The notes: a model not told the origin generated them from the sequence alone. A DNA stretch of 64,000 nucleotides from Ligilactobacillus faecis (GCF_029889745.1 NZ_CP123639.1:274501-338500); one strand, 5' to 3'; shown: positions 52,905 through 62,961, counted from the stretch's first letter. Program-made: numbers and translations.

Positions 52905-54257
52905 TTAGTTATGCTCTTTTTTCGAGTCACTCGTTTTCGCTAGATCGATCAACGGATCACTCAAGTATGTGAAATACGGATAAAAGAAAGTCCGCGAATA
53001 CTTCAAGTCATCGATCGTCATTTTATTTTGGATCGCTAGTGCAAGGCGGAGGATCATTTCTGTTAGATCGGAATGCGCACAGATCTGGCCGCCAAGGATC
53101 CGACGATCTTTTTTGTGATAGATGATCCGGAGCTTGATCTCATCTTTTTTCCCAAGCGTAGATAACAAAGTAACTTTTGAACTTTCGACATATTCAGCTT
53201 CAATATTATATAAGTGCGCACTTTTAATAGTGATCCCCGTTGAAAATAGATTGAGATCAAAAATTTTGATCGCACTGATCGTAACTGAACCTGTAGCTGG
53301 GAGTGGTTTTTCTAAAATACTTTGCGCTGCAATGTAGCCACTCCGTAACGCATTTGCAACCGAAAAATCACTTCTTTGGTCTTCAGTCGCACAAGAATAA
53401 AACGTTGCACAATCACCTACAGCATAAACATCTGGATCAGAGGTACGCTGTTGCTTATCAACAAGGTAAGCCCCATTTGTATAGTGATCTAGATGAAAGC
53501 GTCCTAGATCTGTATTAGGAATAAAGCCCGTTGCTAAAACAACGATGTCAGCCCGATAGTACCCTTGCGTCGTCACGACCGCTGTAACTTTTCCGCCACT
53601 TCCTTCAAAACGAGTCACTTCTTCATCCAAATGTAACTCGATCCCATGTTCAGCAAGGTGTTGCTGTGCAATTTCACTAAAGCTCTTATCATAGTGACTA
53701 TTCAAGATCTCCGGTTGGATCTCAAATAAGCGGACATTTTTATTCCGAAGGCTCAAAGCTTCTGCTACTTCGACCCCCAAATATCCCCCACCGATGATCG
53801 CAATATTTTTAACGCTCAAATTATCAAGTTTTTGATTCAAAAAGAGAGCATCATCTAGATCTTTGAGTAGTTGGATCCCTGCCAGCTCGCTATTTTCGAT
53901 CCCTAGTCTTTGCTGGCGTGATCCTGTCGCTAAAACTAACTTATCATATTTGAGTGTGCTTTTTTTATGCAATTGGTCTTTGAGTAAGATCTTTTTTTCT
54001 TTAAAATCGATCCCAATAACTTCTGAACTCTCATAAAAGTGAGCCACATTCTCTTTTATCTCATCAAGATCACTATAAAAAAATTCTTTGTAAGTCCTGA
54101 TCTTATTTCCAAGTAATAACGGTGTGCCTCCACTGATATAACCGACTTGTTTTCTCCGATCGATCAAAGTGATCTCAACATCTTTTTTACTTTGCAGTAG
54201 TTGGCGTGTTGTTGCTAACCCCGCATGATTTGCTCCTATAATAGCCACCTTCATCAT
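52905..54257 (-). CDS. NADH oxidase / CoA-disulfide reductase-like flavoprotein lacking the redox cysteine
   Basis: About 450 residues. FAD motif MKVAIIGANHAGLATTRQLL, NAD motif IAIIGGGYLGVEVAEAL, second FAD motif DPDVYAVGDCATFY, and a Nox-type dimerisation domain. In this family the conserved Cys follows a beta strand as S(C)G near residue 42-45; here the segment is GYISGGTPLLLG, with Gly where Cys is expected. Without it, water-forming peroxidatic chemistry is unlikely; H2O2 formation or another substrate is more plausible. Confidence 0.8.
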   Translation of the reverse strand: MMKVAIIGANHAGLATTRQLLQSKKDVEITLIDRRKQVGYISGGTPLLLGNKIRTYKEFFYSDLDEIKENVAHFYESSEVIGIDFKEKKILLKDQLHKKSTLKYDKLVLATGSRQQRLGIENSELAGIQLLKDLDDALFLNQKLDNLSVKNIAIIGGGYLGVEVAEALSLRNKNVRLFEIQPEILNSHYDKSFSEIAQQHLAEHGIELHLDEEVTRFEGSGGKVTAVVTTQGYYRADIVVLATGFIPNTDLGRFHLDHYTNGAYLVDKQQRTSDPDVYAVGDCATFYSCATEDQRSDFSVANALRSGYIAAQSILEKPLPATGSVTISAIKIFDLNLFSTGITIKSAHLYNIEAEYVESSKVTLLSTLGKKDEIKLRIIYHKKDRRILGGQICAHSDLTEMILRLALAIQNKMTIDDLKYSRTFFYPYFTYLSDPLIDLAKTSDSKKEHN

Positions 54258-54441
54258 TCATTCCCCTTTGATAGCTAATTGTCATAGACGGGAGTGCTTA
54301 CTAGCTCACTAGCTTTAAAAATACTGATCGTCTCAGCGTTCGTTCAAGTCAACCACTATTTTTCCCTCCTGCCAATCTTCTTGCTAGATCTGCTCTTGAT
54401 TTAAGAAAATATATCTTGCACTACTTATTATACATCGACTC

Positions 54442-54470
54442 ACTATAATTATTTACTACATTTACATCAA
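54442..54470 (-). promoter_or_regulatory. Promoter of the Nox-like gene
   Basis: TTGATG (54465-54470), 17 bp, TATAGT (54442-54447), leaving a leader of about 175 nt. The leader holds a possible 7-codon frame (MVDLNER) behind AGGAGG and a small CTGA/TCAG hairpin with T5. Nothing else is seen in 54258-54525. Confidence 0.5.
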
Positions 54471-54525
54471 ATTTTTTTTATATAATAAAAAAGATCAGCT
54501 AGTTCATAATAACTCCCCCTTAAAC

Positions 54526-54557
54526 AAAAAGAGCCGTCCTGCATAGGTACGACTCTA
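54526..54557 (-). terminator. tRNA-Pro terminator
   Basis: AGAGTCGT and ACGGCTCT (one G-U) around an 11-nt loop, followed by T5 on the minus strand, just past the tRNA. Confidence 0.75.
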
Positions 54558-54569
54558 ACTAGTAATTGA

Positions 54570-54643
54570 TCGGGATGGCAGGATTTGAACCTGTGACCCC
54601 CACGTCCCGAACGTGGTGCTCTACCAAACTGAGCTACATCCCG
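54570..54643 (-). tRNA. tRNA-Pro (anticodon CGG)
   Basis: A complete cloverleaf: acceptor CGGGATG/CATCCCG, anticodon arm CCACG-TTCGGGA-CGTGG with anticodon CGG, T-loop TTCAAAT. The CCA end is not encoded. It reads CCG proline codons. Confidence 0.93.
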
Positions 54644-54655
54644 AAAACAATTACT

Positions 54656-54683
54656 ATTATAATACTAGTTTGTTAAATGTAAA
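54656..54683 (-). promoter_or_regulatory. tRNA-Pro promoter
   Basis: TTTACA (54678-54683), 16 bp, TATAAT (54656-54661), 12 nt ahead of the tRNA 5' end. Confidence 0.75.
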
Positions 54684-54779
54684 AGGAAAATCTTATTTTT
54701 CTTAACATTTATCTGTGCAAGGAACGTGCTTTAGTAAATAAAACAGACTATCATAAAAGATGAAAGGAAGGTGGATAAC

Positions 54780-55493
54780 ATGACAAATACTTGGCTTTAT
54801 AAGCAATTATTTACCAATTGGAAGAAATTTGAAGTTATCTATGTCAGCATTTTGATCTTGATCCAACTGGCTGTCTTTTTGGTCGTTCCCGATAGCTTGA
54901 TCGGTATGATCTCAGGTGTCACGGGCACATTATCCCTTGTTTACGGGATGAAAGGGCGCAAGATCGCCTTTATCTTTGGAACGATCCAATGTCTAGCCAT
55001 GACTTACATCGCTTGGATCAGCCACGCCTATGGTTCATTTGCGATGGATATCTTCTATGTCATCTCGCAACCCATCGGCTGGTTCATGTGGGGCCACGAC
55101 CAAGCAACACATCGCTTTTCTTCTGCCAATCGCAAAAAACTCTTTGTTAGTGCCTTTGTCGCTTGGCTCATCGGCTGGTGGATCTTAGCTTTACTACACG
55201 GACAACTGCCGTATTTTGATTCGATCAATTTTGTCGTCAGTTTCATTGCGCAACTGCTCTACATCTTGAAATACCAAGAAAACTGGTCACTTTGGATCGT
55301 GGTCAACATTGCCAATATCCTCTACTGGTCGATCCTAAGCCTTCAAGTCATAACTGGGGCTACTGACATCGGTTCTTTAGGGGCTTACCTCTCCCAAGTT
55401 GCCTTGCAAGCAGCTCTACTCTTCAACTCGATCTATGCAACTAAAGTCTGGGCCAGTGGTGAAGCCGACAATGAGGGTGGAACTAAGTCGTAA
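54780..55493 (+). CDS. pnuC: PnuC-like nicotinamide riboside/mononucleoside transporter
   Basis: 237 residues with about seven membrane helices. The family signatures are present (WLIGWWILALLHGQLPYFDS; SIYATKVWASGE at the end). It imports nicotinamide riboside by facilitated diffusion for NAD synthesis. Start 54780 is taken because AGGAAGGTGG precedes it; GTG 54771 is too close to that site. Confidence 0.85.
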   Translation: MTNTWLYKQLFTNWKKFEVIYVSILILIQLAVFLVVPDSLIGMISGVTGTLSLVYGMKGRKIAFIFGTIQCLAMTYIAWISHAYGSFAMDIFYVISQPIGWFMWGHDQATHRFSSANRKKLFVSAFVAWLIGWWILALLHGQLPYFDSINFVVSFIAQLLYILKYQENWSLWIVVNIANILYWSILSLQVITGATDIGSLGAYLSQVALQAALLFNSIYATKVWASGEADNEGGTKS

Positions 55494-55590
55494 ATTATAT
55501 AAATAAATCAATATTTACTCTTTAATACTCACTCTAAGTAAGTTAATATAGATGGTGCTTACTAAAAATAAGAAATAATGGTAACTAACT

Positions 55591-55971
55591 ATGGAATTCA
55601 AAGATGCACCTACACCTTGAATTCTCTCAGCGTGGTCGATCTATGACTTAGGAGCTTTTGGACAAACCTTAATGCTGGGAGCTGCTGCTCGAAAAATCGA
55701 TTCAATACCAGCGTGGAAGAGCGTCAAGTATCCAAGTGTCGTTAAAAATATCATGCAGATCCCAGATGATAAACAACTCATAATGGGGATCGCACTAGGT
55801 TATCGCAACCAAGCAACAAAGATCAACGTTTTTTATACTGAGCGCAGTGAAGTTGATAAGTTTTTAAGTTATCCAAATACTGTTCGCCCCAATCGCATAA
55901 TGCTACTACGATCGAAACTATACTATTCCCCAATTCAGTCAACGAATACTCTGTTTTACGCATTTGAGTAA
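55591..55971 (+). pseudogene. Nitroreductase remnant (C-terminal fragment)
   Basis: The frame from 55621 reads SAWSIYDLGAFGQTLMLGAA, IDSIPAWKSVKYPSVVKNI and IMGIALGYRNQATKINVF, the C-terminal FMN-binding half of NfsA/NfsB-like nitroreductases. The N-terminal half is missing. An ATG at 55591 in the same frame meets a stop nine codons later. The normal end after YPNT is lost as well. Confidence 0.75.
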
Positions 55972-56058
55972 TAAGCCGATCACCAATCTTAGCATACAAA
56001 TAAAGTCACGAAAATAGATCAAACTTGACGCAATAAATTTTTCTGACACCACTTTACC

Positions 56059-57342
56059 TCATCCTTCAGCACACATTTCCTGTTTACGCTTATTTAAAAC
56101 TGGTAGTACCACAAAGGCTGTAAATTCTCCATTTACGGCTTTAAAATCATAATACCCGTTATATTTAGCAACTCTTCTTTTGATACTCCTCAGCCCAATT
56201 CCTTGGCGCCCATATCTTTTAGATGATCCAACCCTAAGTTTATTATGATTTTGCTGGCGTATTCCCGAGTAAGGATTTTTCACTTTAAATATAAGTTTAC
56301 CTTCCTTAAATGCCAACATAATTTTTATAGACTTCTCACTTGGTGTGGCCTCAATTGCGTTATCCAATATATTTCCTAAAATTGCGCAGATATCTATCTC
56401 CTGTTTGCTAAGATCCAAATCCCTGGGAACTTGCAACTTTAATTTATAATCTATATTTTTTAATGTCATTACTTTTATCTTCTGACTTATAATTGCATCT
56501 AAAGCTAAAATTCCTGTATGTTTATTCTTGAGTACAGTACTTTTAGAAATATCAGCTACCAACTCTTGAATTTTTCTATGATCTTTTCGTTCTGCATAAT
56601 ATGCAATACTTGCTAAAATATTTTTCAAATCATGTCTCAACGTTCTGATCTCTTCTTCTTGTTGCAAAAAATCTCTAAAAAACTCTAACTGCAACTTTTC
56701 AAGTTGCAACATTTGTACTTGATAATTTTTGGCTGTTAAATAGTTGTATAGATATAAAATAGAAACATTGAACCACAACAACAATAAACAAATAACTAGC
56801 AATATTCCACTGTTATGGATCAAATTCAACACTAAAAAAATTGACGACAATATTGGTGCTTGCATTAAAAGCAAATATTCCTTGATCGAAACATCTACTT
56901 TATTTTCAAATTTAAAATTTCTCAGGCATTGAATCAGCATAATAAAAAAAATAAGAATAATTGCATACATTCCCAAGAAAAACAAACTAGCATTTCCACT
57001 TACTACCATGTAAAGTGCCTGCCCAATATTTTCTTGGATCAATAGGAATGAACTTAAAAAACTATAGTGAAATATTTTTTTATAGACTGATCCTCGTAGG
57101 CACCACCACATTATTAAAAATAATATTGTAAACGCGATCCCTCTGCCACCATATATTTTTGTTCCTATATTCAACGAAACTTTACTTATAAGTATTGCTC
57201 CAAACAATATACTGCCTAGTTTTACACTTGTTATTTTGAATTTAAAGAAGTAACCTAAATAAATATAAACCGTAAGTGCTTGAATAATGATCACTACTGT
57301 CGACAAAACCATATTAATGCTATTACTCATATCCCGGTACAC
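56059..57342 (-). CDS. AgrC-type sensor histidine kinase
   Basis: 427 residues: about six to seven N-terminal membrane helices, then a cytoplasmic kinase with the H box TLRHDLKNILASIAYYA and the N box LGNILDNAIEA, and GIGLRSIKRRVAKYNG. These are HPK10 features, kinases that sense peptide pheromones. It overlaps the response regulator gene by 16 bp. The ligand may be the mature product of this locus, because no AgrB or AgrD is present in the window. Confidence 0.85.
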   Translation of the reverse strand: MYRDMSNSINMVLSTVVIIIQALTVYIYLGYFFKFKITSVKLGSILFGAILISKVSLNIGTKIYGGRGIAFTILFLIMWWCLRGSVYKKIFHYSFLSSFLLIQENIGQALYMVVSGNASLFFLGMYAIILIFFIMLIQCLRNFKFENKVDVSIKEYLLLMQAPILSSIFLVLNLIHNSGILLVICLLLLWFNVSILYLYNYLTAKNYQVQMLQLEKLQLEFFRDFLQQEEEIRTLRHDLKNILASIAYYAERKDHRKIQELVADISKSTVLKNKHTGILALDAIISQKIKVMTLKNIDYKLKLQVPRDLDLSKQEIDICAILGNILDNAIEATPSEKSIKIMLAFKEGKLIFKVKNPYSGIRQQNHNKLRVGSSKRYGRQGIGLRSIKRRVAKYNGYYDFKAVNGEFTAFVVLPVLNKRKQEMCAEG

Positions 57343-58055
57343 CTTTCAATAAATTTGGTATACGCTTTCTTAAAATCTTGTCTATTTCGGCGGCTAATAT
57401 ACACGACCTTCTCATTTATTAATGTTATTTGATCACCAATTATCCCTGTTATATAATTCAGATTGATTATCACACCACGATTGACTTGAAAAAAATAACT
57501 GCTTGGTAAAATTTTCAGTAGTTCTTTTAACTTGAAATAAAATTCAATTTCAGACTCATCCACTGATCCAATTTTTACTTTTCGCCCTAATTCTGATGAA
57601 ATCACAACAATATCTCTAATTCTCAACTGATAATGTCGCTTACCAATTTTATAAAAAAGGTATTGATTATGGTGATCCAATTCAAATACAAGTTGTTGTA
57701 AAATTGGCTCCATTTTCTCACTGTCGATCGGTTTTAGCACATATCTAAACGGTAAAACCTCAAAGCTTTCCAACATATAATTATCATATCCAGTTATAAA
57801 AACGAGCAAAAATTCTTTCTCCAACGCTCGTAATCTTTTTGCTACTTCGATCCCATTTATCCCTTGCATTTCTATATCCAAAAAAATGAGTTGATAATTA
57901 TTTTTTGGTTCACTCATAACATTTAACAATGTTTCTGGTTTAAAAAAAACATCTATCTCTATCTTTCTATCTATAGTCGCAAAAAAGTCTAAGATTATTT
58001 TTTCTGTAATCCCCGTTTGCTCAACATTATCATCACAAATAGCTATTTTATACAT
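57327..58055 (-). CDS. AgrA/PlnC-type LytTR response regulator
   Basis: 242 residues. Receiver domain with phospho-acceptor in LIFLDIEMQGINGIEVAKRL and a C-terminal LytTR DNA-binding domain (YFFQVNRGVIINLNYI). Pairs with the downstream AgrC-like kinase and probably activates the RiPP promoter. Confidence 0.88.
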   Translation of the reverse strand: MYKIAICDDNVEQTGITEKIILDFFATIDRKIEIDVFFKPETLLNVMSEPKNNYQLIFLDIEMQGINGIEVAKRLRALEKEFLLVFITGYDNYMLESFEVLPFRYVLKPIDSEKMEPILQQLVFELDHHNQYLFYKIGKRHYQLRIRDIVVISSELGRKVKIGSVDESEIEFYFKLKELLKILPSSYFFQVNRGVIINLNYITGIIGDQITLINEKVVYISRRNRQDFKKAYTKFIERCTGI

Positions 58056-58097
58056 TGAATCACCTCTAATCTTAATTTAATTATAACATTTCACACT

Positions 58098-58862
58098 CTA
58101 GTATTCCTTTTTCTCAAATTGCTTAACTGTTAAAAATATAAGGCCACTGCACAAAAGACCCAATTCAACATACTGAAAGATCACTCTTGATGATGTAAAT
58201 TTATAATTAGCTACAACTGTAAAATATCCTGGAATAAACTCACTTACACCAGGGATATATGCCAATAGCATACACAATAAATAGACTCCCATTCCTGAAA
58301 GAGTTGCGACAATTACACCTGAATTAATTGAAAGATAAAACGTTGTCATTAGCAAAAAAAATATAAATAATAAGCTTGCAATTGATACCAAAATTGATTC
58401 TAAATTATAATTGTGGGTTACAAAAATAGAGCTGTAGCCTTTATTTGTTCTAGAAAGAAAAACTATATACGTACAAATTGAACAAATAATATTGGTTATA
58501 TAGAATAGCATACACATAAGCAAAATTGCTAAAGCTTTCCCTACTATTAAGGTCTTCTTATGCTTTATTCTTGTTACTTCTAACAACATTTGCCCTTCAT
58601 TTATTTCGCCTCCTAAAGTTGTAGCAGCTATAAATAATAATAGAATCAATGGTATTGTTAACATAACAGTAAAGCTCCACATACTTGTGGCAAATGTTAT
58701 CAGATCTAGCTTAGCTCCTATTAAAACTATTTTCCATTTAAAATATGCTCCCATCCCATATAACAAAGGTAAAAGATTTAAGCATAGTAAAGAAACTAAA
58801 TATTTTTTCTTGTAAAACTTATAAAATTCAACTTTTATAATTTCTTTTAGCAACTTCCTCAC
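58098..58862 (-). CDS. ABC-2 type permease, likely immunity transporter subunit
   Basis: 254 residues with six membrane helices (LVSLLCLNLLPLLYGMGAYF; IPLILLLFIAATTLGGEINE). Gene order and a 4-bp overlap with the ATPase gene show a two-part ABC transporter, like immunity pairs in RiPP and lantibiotic loci (SkfEF, EpeAB, LanFE). Confidence 0.75.
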   Translation of the reverse strand: MRKLLKEIIKVEFYKFYKKKYLVSLLCLNLLPLLYGMGAYFKWKIVLIGAKLDLITFATSMWSFTVMLTIPLILLLFIAATTLGGEINEGQMLLEVTRIKHKKTLIVGKALAILLMCMLFYITNIICSICTYIVFLSRTNKGYSSIFVTHNYNLESILVSIASLLFIFFLLMTTFYLSINSGVIVATLSGMGVYLLCMLLAYIPGVSEFIPGYFTVVANYKFTSSRVIFQYVELGLLCSGLIFLTVKQFEKKEY

Positions 58863-59683
58863 CTCACAAAAACATTCTCTAAATTTTTTTCAACAGTAAC
58901 TTTCAAAATTGTTAATCTTGCTTTGGAAATTATTCTAAATAATTCAGATAACATCCTATCATCATTAGCAATCAAAACTACATTTTTTTCTACTATTGCA
59001 AAATTTGATAAAACCGTTCTTACTTTATCCGGGATATATGATAGCCAAATACACAGTTTGCTCTGACTTATCTCTAAGTAACGCCGTAACTTCCTATCTT
59101 TGATAACAAGAAAATAATCACAGATCCCTTCTATTTCACTAAGTTGGTGCGATGATATCAAAACGGTTACCCCTAACTGACTTCGGATCTTCTGAATATA
59201 TTCAATAAACGATTGAACACCCACTGGATCTAGTCCAACAAATGGTTCATCTAAAATTAAAAAATCAGGCTCCTCAAGCATTGCCAAGGCTAAACTTAAT
59301 CTCTGTTTCATCCCAAAAGAATAATCTTTTACCTTCCTTTTATCATTAGGTAAGCCGACAAATTCTAGTAATTTCTCAACACGTGTTACCGAAGGCCTGT
59401 TAGAACCATAACTGCCTATCAATTTTAAATTCTCTGCACCTGATAAAAATTCAAACACTTTACAATCCAGTAAAAATCCAAACTTCACTCCTTCTTTCTT
59501 CTCGATGTTGCCACGTGTTGGCGATGCTAAGCCTAAAATCAATTTCATTAAGGTAGTTTTCCCACAACCATTTCGTCCTACTAGCCCAACAATCTCCCCA
59601 CTTCTAATTTCAAAATTTACATCCTCTATAACAACCTGAGATCCATACTGCTTAAAGAGCTTCTCCACTTTTAGAAGAGTCAT
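58859..59683 (-). CDS. ABC transporter ATPase, likely immunity subunit
   Basis: 274 residues. Walker A LVGRNGCGKTTLMK, signature YSFGMKQRLSLALAML, Walker B FLILDEPFVGLDP, and SSHQLSEIE. The 32-bp overlap with the exporter gene shows co-transcription. It probably expels or keeps out the mature peptide. Confidence 0.85.
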   Translation of the reverse strand: MTLLKVEKLFKQYGSQVVIEDVNFEIRSGEIVGLVGRNGCGKTTLMKLILGLASPTRGNIEKKEGVKFGFLLDCKVFEFLSGAENLKLIGSYGSNRPSVTRVEKLLEFVGLPNDKRKVKDYSFGMKQRLSLALAMLEEPDFLILDEPFVGLDPVGVQSFIEYIQKIRSQLGVTVLISSHQLSEIEGICDYFLVIKDRKLRRYLEISQSKLCIWLSYIPDKVRTVLSNFAIVEKNVVLIANDDRMLSELFRIISKARLTILKVTVEKNLENVFVR

Positions 59684-61316
59684 TATTTTTCACCCCCACA
59701 GACATTCTAGTTTCATATTCATTCTTGCTTACAACTTTCCCATCTTTTAAGTAAATTATTTCATCCATTTTATTTAAAAATTCTTCATCTGAATTATGTG
59801 TTATACAAATAATTAATTTACCTTGCTCTAATATATAATCTTGAATCATTATTTTTGTTTCGTTATCAAGAGTATTTTCAAACTCATCCATCAATACAAG
59901 TGAACTATTACTAATAAGTGTCCTAGCTATATTTATTTTCCTCTTCTCACCACCTGACATACTCCCACATGCTATCTCAGACATCCCTTTATTGTTAAAA
60001 AAATATTCAGATATATTAACTCTTCTCAATATCTCATCCAGTTTTTCACGTAAATTTTCCCTACCTAAAAGAATATTTTCTGATAAATTTTTTCCAAAAA
60101 TTACTGACTCTTGTGGTAAAAAAGATATATCAGTTATTATCCTCTCCTTTAGACATTCCCCATTCACAAATATATTTCCTGAATAATTTTTCCTTATTCC
60201 TAAAATAACTTGAAATAAAGTACTCTTTCCACTACCATTCTCACCTATGATTGCGTATTTTTTTCTATCATTGAATTCCAGAGTAACATTATCCAATATC
60301 TTGCGCCCATCATCACCATTTAAAGATACGTTCTTTAACTCTAAAGTTTCTATTTTTTTATTATAATTTTCTAAATGCTTAAACTTCCTTCCATATTCCA
60401 ACAAATTATCCAATTTTTCTCTTATACTTTTACTTCCTTTAATCTCTAAAACTGCTATTCCAATCTGTTGCATGGGTATGATCAACATATTTGAAACCTG
60501 TGTTACAGCAACTAACTGTCCCAAATTTACTTTACCAACTATAACTCCAGCCCCGGCTATAATTAAGCATAAAATTATGATTGTATATTGAAATAGTGCA
60601 CTAAGCTGATTTAGTTTTCCATTTGTTATACCTAATGCCTGTGTATGCTCTTCTAAAGTTACTAGTTTTTGGGTAAATTCATCAGAAAATTTCTTTTCTA
60701 GCCTATATCCTCTAATTACCTCCATACCCGTCAATATCTCTTTTATTTTTGATAAAAATTCAGAATTTAGTTTAGAATTTTTATCAACCATATCATTGAC
60801 GATTTTTCCTAAAATTATCGGTAATATTAGAGAAAGCATTCCTAATCCAAGGACCAGAATTGTTATGAGTGTACTAACACTCAATAAATAACCCATTCCA
60901 ATTATCAAAATAAATATATTAGCAATAAATTCCCATACATTGTTTAAATAATATTGTTCATAGACATCCATATAATATTCAAAATAATTTATCTTTTCAC
61001 CTATAGATACTTTTTGAATATTCTCAAAATCAGTATATAAACAAAAATCCATCAACCGTCTTTTCATCTCTATATGGATTTTCTTTTGAATTATCGATTG
61101 TATCTTAATCAACCAGTAAGTCATAAAATAGTTAGACAGTATAAAAAATACAAATAATACTACTGACAACTGAAAAATAAAAAAATCATTATTTTCTATA
61201 GAGCTAATAAACAATTGGATGATCAACGCGAAAGAAATATCTATTACCCCTACAATTAAAGAGAGCAGTACAAACAAAATGATTTTATATTTTTGTTTTA
61301 GAAGTATTTTTCTCAT
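59652..61316 (-). CDS. Peptide ABC exporter (membrane and ATPase domains, no C39 protease)
   Basis: 554 residues. Six membrane helices in the first 300 residues, then an ATPase domain: Walker A IIGENGSGKSTLFQ, CGSMSGGEKRKINIARTL, Walker B LVLMDEFENTLD, and CITHNSDE. LanT-type exporters often start with a C39 leader peptidase; this one starts directly with membrane spans, so cleavage is left to the CPBP protein. Confidence 0.85.
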   Translation of the reverse strand: MRKILLKQKYKIILFVLLSLIVGVIDISFALIIQLFISSIENNDFFIFQLSVVLFVFFILSNYFMTYWLIKIQSIIQKKIHIEMKRRLMDFCLYTDFENIQKVSIGEKINYFEYYMDVYEQYYLNNVWEFIANIFILIIGMGYLLSVSTLITILVLGLGMLSLILPIILGKIVNDMVDKNSKLNSEFLSKIKEILTGMEVIRGYRLEKKFSDEFTQKLVTLEEHTQALGITNGKLNQLSALFQYTIIILCLIIAGAGVIVGKVNLGQLVAVTQVSNMLIIPMQQIGIAVLEIKGSKSIREKLDNLLEYGRKFKHLENYNKKIETLELKNVSLNGDDGRKILDNVTLEFNDRKKYAIIGENGSGKSTLFQVILGIRKNYSGNIFVNGECLKERIITDISFLPQESVIFGKNLSENILLGRENLREKLDEILRRVNISEYFFNNKGMSEIACGSMSGGEKRKINIARTLISNSSLVLMDEFENTLDNETKIMIQDYILEQGKLIICITHNSDEEFLNKMDEIIYLKDGKVVSKNEYETRMSVGVKNNDSSKSGEAL

Positions 61317-61325
61317 ATACGTTAC

Positions 61326-62555
61326 CTACTGCTCAAAGATTTCCTTAGTTGTATCACTATAATAATCCCTAAATAATTCACAATACGGATCCTGAGCAAT
61401 AACGTTACCATACTTCATGTATGATCTTGCTCTACATCCTCCACCGCAAAAATATCTAAATTGACATTCTGTACAATTTCCACTTAATTTATCAACACTT
61501 AAGTTTCTAAATGTTTTTAATTTATGCGAATGTTCTAGAATATACTTTAAGGAATTCTTTTTAACATTTCCTAAACAAAACTCTTCATACATCAGCATAT
61601 GACATGGATAAACATTGCCATCGGTCCCTACTGAAATCATTGTTTTACCTGCCCCACAATAATTCTCTGCATGAAATTTTTCAAAAATATTGCTATCTTC
61701 AATAGCCATATCAGTATTTTTCATAAATTGACTAATTGTTCGCAAATCTTTATTATTTGGCAAATAATTAAGCAATTCACCTTCAAAACATGCTGATAAT
61801 ATACTAAAGCTAATTGTTACACCTAACTTATCAGCTAACTTGACATATTCTTCTAAATATTTTGAGTTTAAATGATGTATGGTTGGTAAAATATTCACAT
61901 TGTTTCCAGTTTCTTTTAGCCATCCAATAGATCTCATTATCTTATCAAAAATATTGGAATCTCTTAAAAAAGGTTTTCCATCTGAACAATAAGTATCCAA
62001 AGAAACTGAAACAGTATCTATATACTTTGACAACTCAGATAAAATCTTCTTGTTAAATATTGTTCCATTTGTAATAAGGATAAGATTAGGGAATTTACAA
62101 TCTATTTTTGCATACCTTACTATCTCAATGATATTCCTAGTAAGTAATGGTTCACCGCCCGAGAACACCAAATTCTCTACTCCTACATCCCTAAGTTGAA
62201 AGATTGCCTGTTTTATTTCTTCTGTGGTCATATCTTTATACTTATTTCTTTTTTCGTCTAACGAGTAACATCCAACACAATGTAAATTACATTTGTTAGT
62301 TAAATGAATATAAGCTGATATTGGAGTATTCCTAACCACAAACTGCTTTTCAGAAATAAACTCGTTATCTTTTAAAAACTCAAAAAACTCTTTTTCTTCA
62401 CCATTTAACTCATCTTTAGAGATATTCCCTTTCTTTAAATTATCTAATAATTCTACAGCTTCTCTAGTGACACCAGCTACCACTCCATTATCGAAATTAA
62501 ATAATAATTCTGTATTTTTTGAATGTAAGACTGCAATATTATCATTTATAAACAC
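61326..62555 (-). CDS. Radical SAM enzyme with SPASM domain (RiPP maturase)
   Basis: 409 residues. The first ~85 resemble a PqqD-like precursor-binding (RRE) fold (NFDNGVVAGVTREAVELLDN). The radical SAM motif CNLHCVGC (CxxxCxxC) binds the [4Fe-4S] cluster. The C-terminal SPASM cysteines appear as CGAGKTMISVGTDGNVYPC and CTECQFRYFCGGGC, then PYC. Sactisynthase-like enzymes form Cys-to-alpha-carbon thioethers; the two precursor cysteines fit, but other cross-links are possible. Confidence 0.88.
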   Translation of the reverse strand: MFINDNIAVLHSKNTELLFNFDNGVVAGVTREAVELLDNLKKGNISKDELNGEEKEFFEFLKDNEFISEKQFVVRNTPISAYIHLTNKCNLHCVGCYSLDEKRNKYKDMTTEEIKQAIFQLRDVGVENLVFSGGEPLLTRNIIEIVRYAKIDCKFPNLILITNGTIFNKKILSELSKYIDTVSVSLDTYCSDGKPFLRDSNIFDKIMRSIGWLKETGNNVNILPTIHHLNSKYLEEYVKLADKLGVTISFSILSACFEGELLNYLPNNKDLRTISQFMKNTDMAIEDSNIFEKFHAENYCGAGKTMISVGTDGNVYPCHMLMYEEFCLGNVKKNSLKYILEHSHKLKTFRNLSVDKLSGNCTECQFRYFCGGGCRARSYMKYGNVIAQDPYCELFRDYYSDTTKEIFEQ

Positions 62556-62961
62556 TATTTCCGCCCACCTTACTAAATAATTTTATCAACACAAATTCTA
62601 GTAAAAACAACATAATAAACGAAGATATACCAAAATCTAAACTAATATTTGTTACCACAAGTCCATCAATATTTTGAGTCAACATTGCTGTATTTTTTTC
62701 TATAGAGGCTAATGTGCTATTATCAACTCTAAAATAGCTAAACAGTAAAATAATAATTACAAAAGTAACTGCAGCTATAAACGCAGACATACTTTCTCCA
62801 ATAGGCCTAATTATGCATACAGAAAAAACTGCGAATAAAATTGCAGGAAAAATAACAACAAACAGAAAGAAAGTCAATAAATTCAGTTTATCTACCAGTA
62901 AAAAGACTATAATCATATTCAACATAAATAATGCGCTTGATATTTTCTTTACCATCCTCAT
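62542..62961 (-). CDS. Small membrane protein of the RiPP locus, 139 aa
   Basis: Four hydrophobic helices (LFMLNMIIVFLLVDKL; FFLFVVIFPAILFAVFSVCI). It overlaps the radical SAM gene by 14 bp. By analogy to AlbB-type small membrane proteins it could be accessory immunity; unrecognised. Confidence 0.6.
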   Translation of the reverse strand: MRMVKKISSALFMLNMIIVFLLVDKLNLLTFFLFVVIFPAILFAVFSVCIIRPIGESMSAFIAAVTFVIIILLFSYFRVDNSTLASIEKNTAMLTQNIDGLVVTNISLDFGISSFIMLFLLEFVLIKLFSKVGGNSVYK

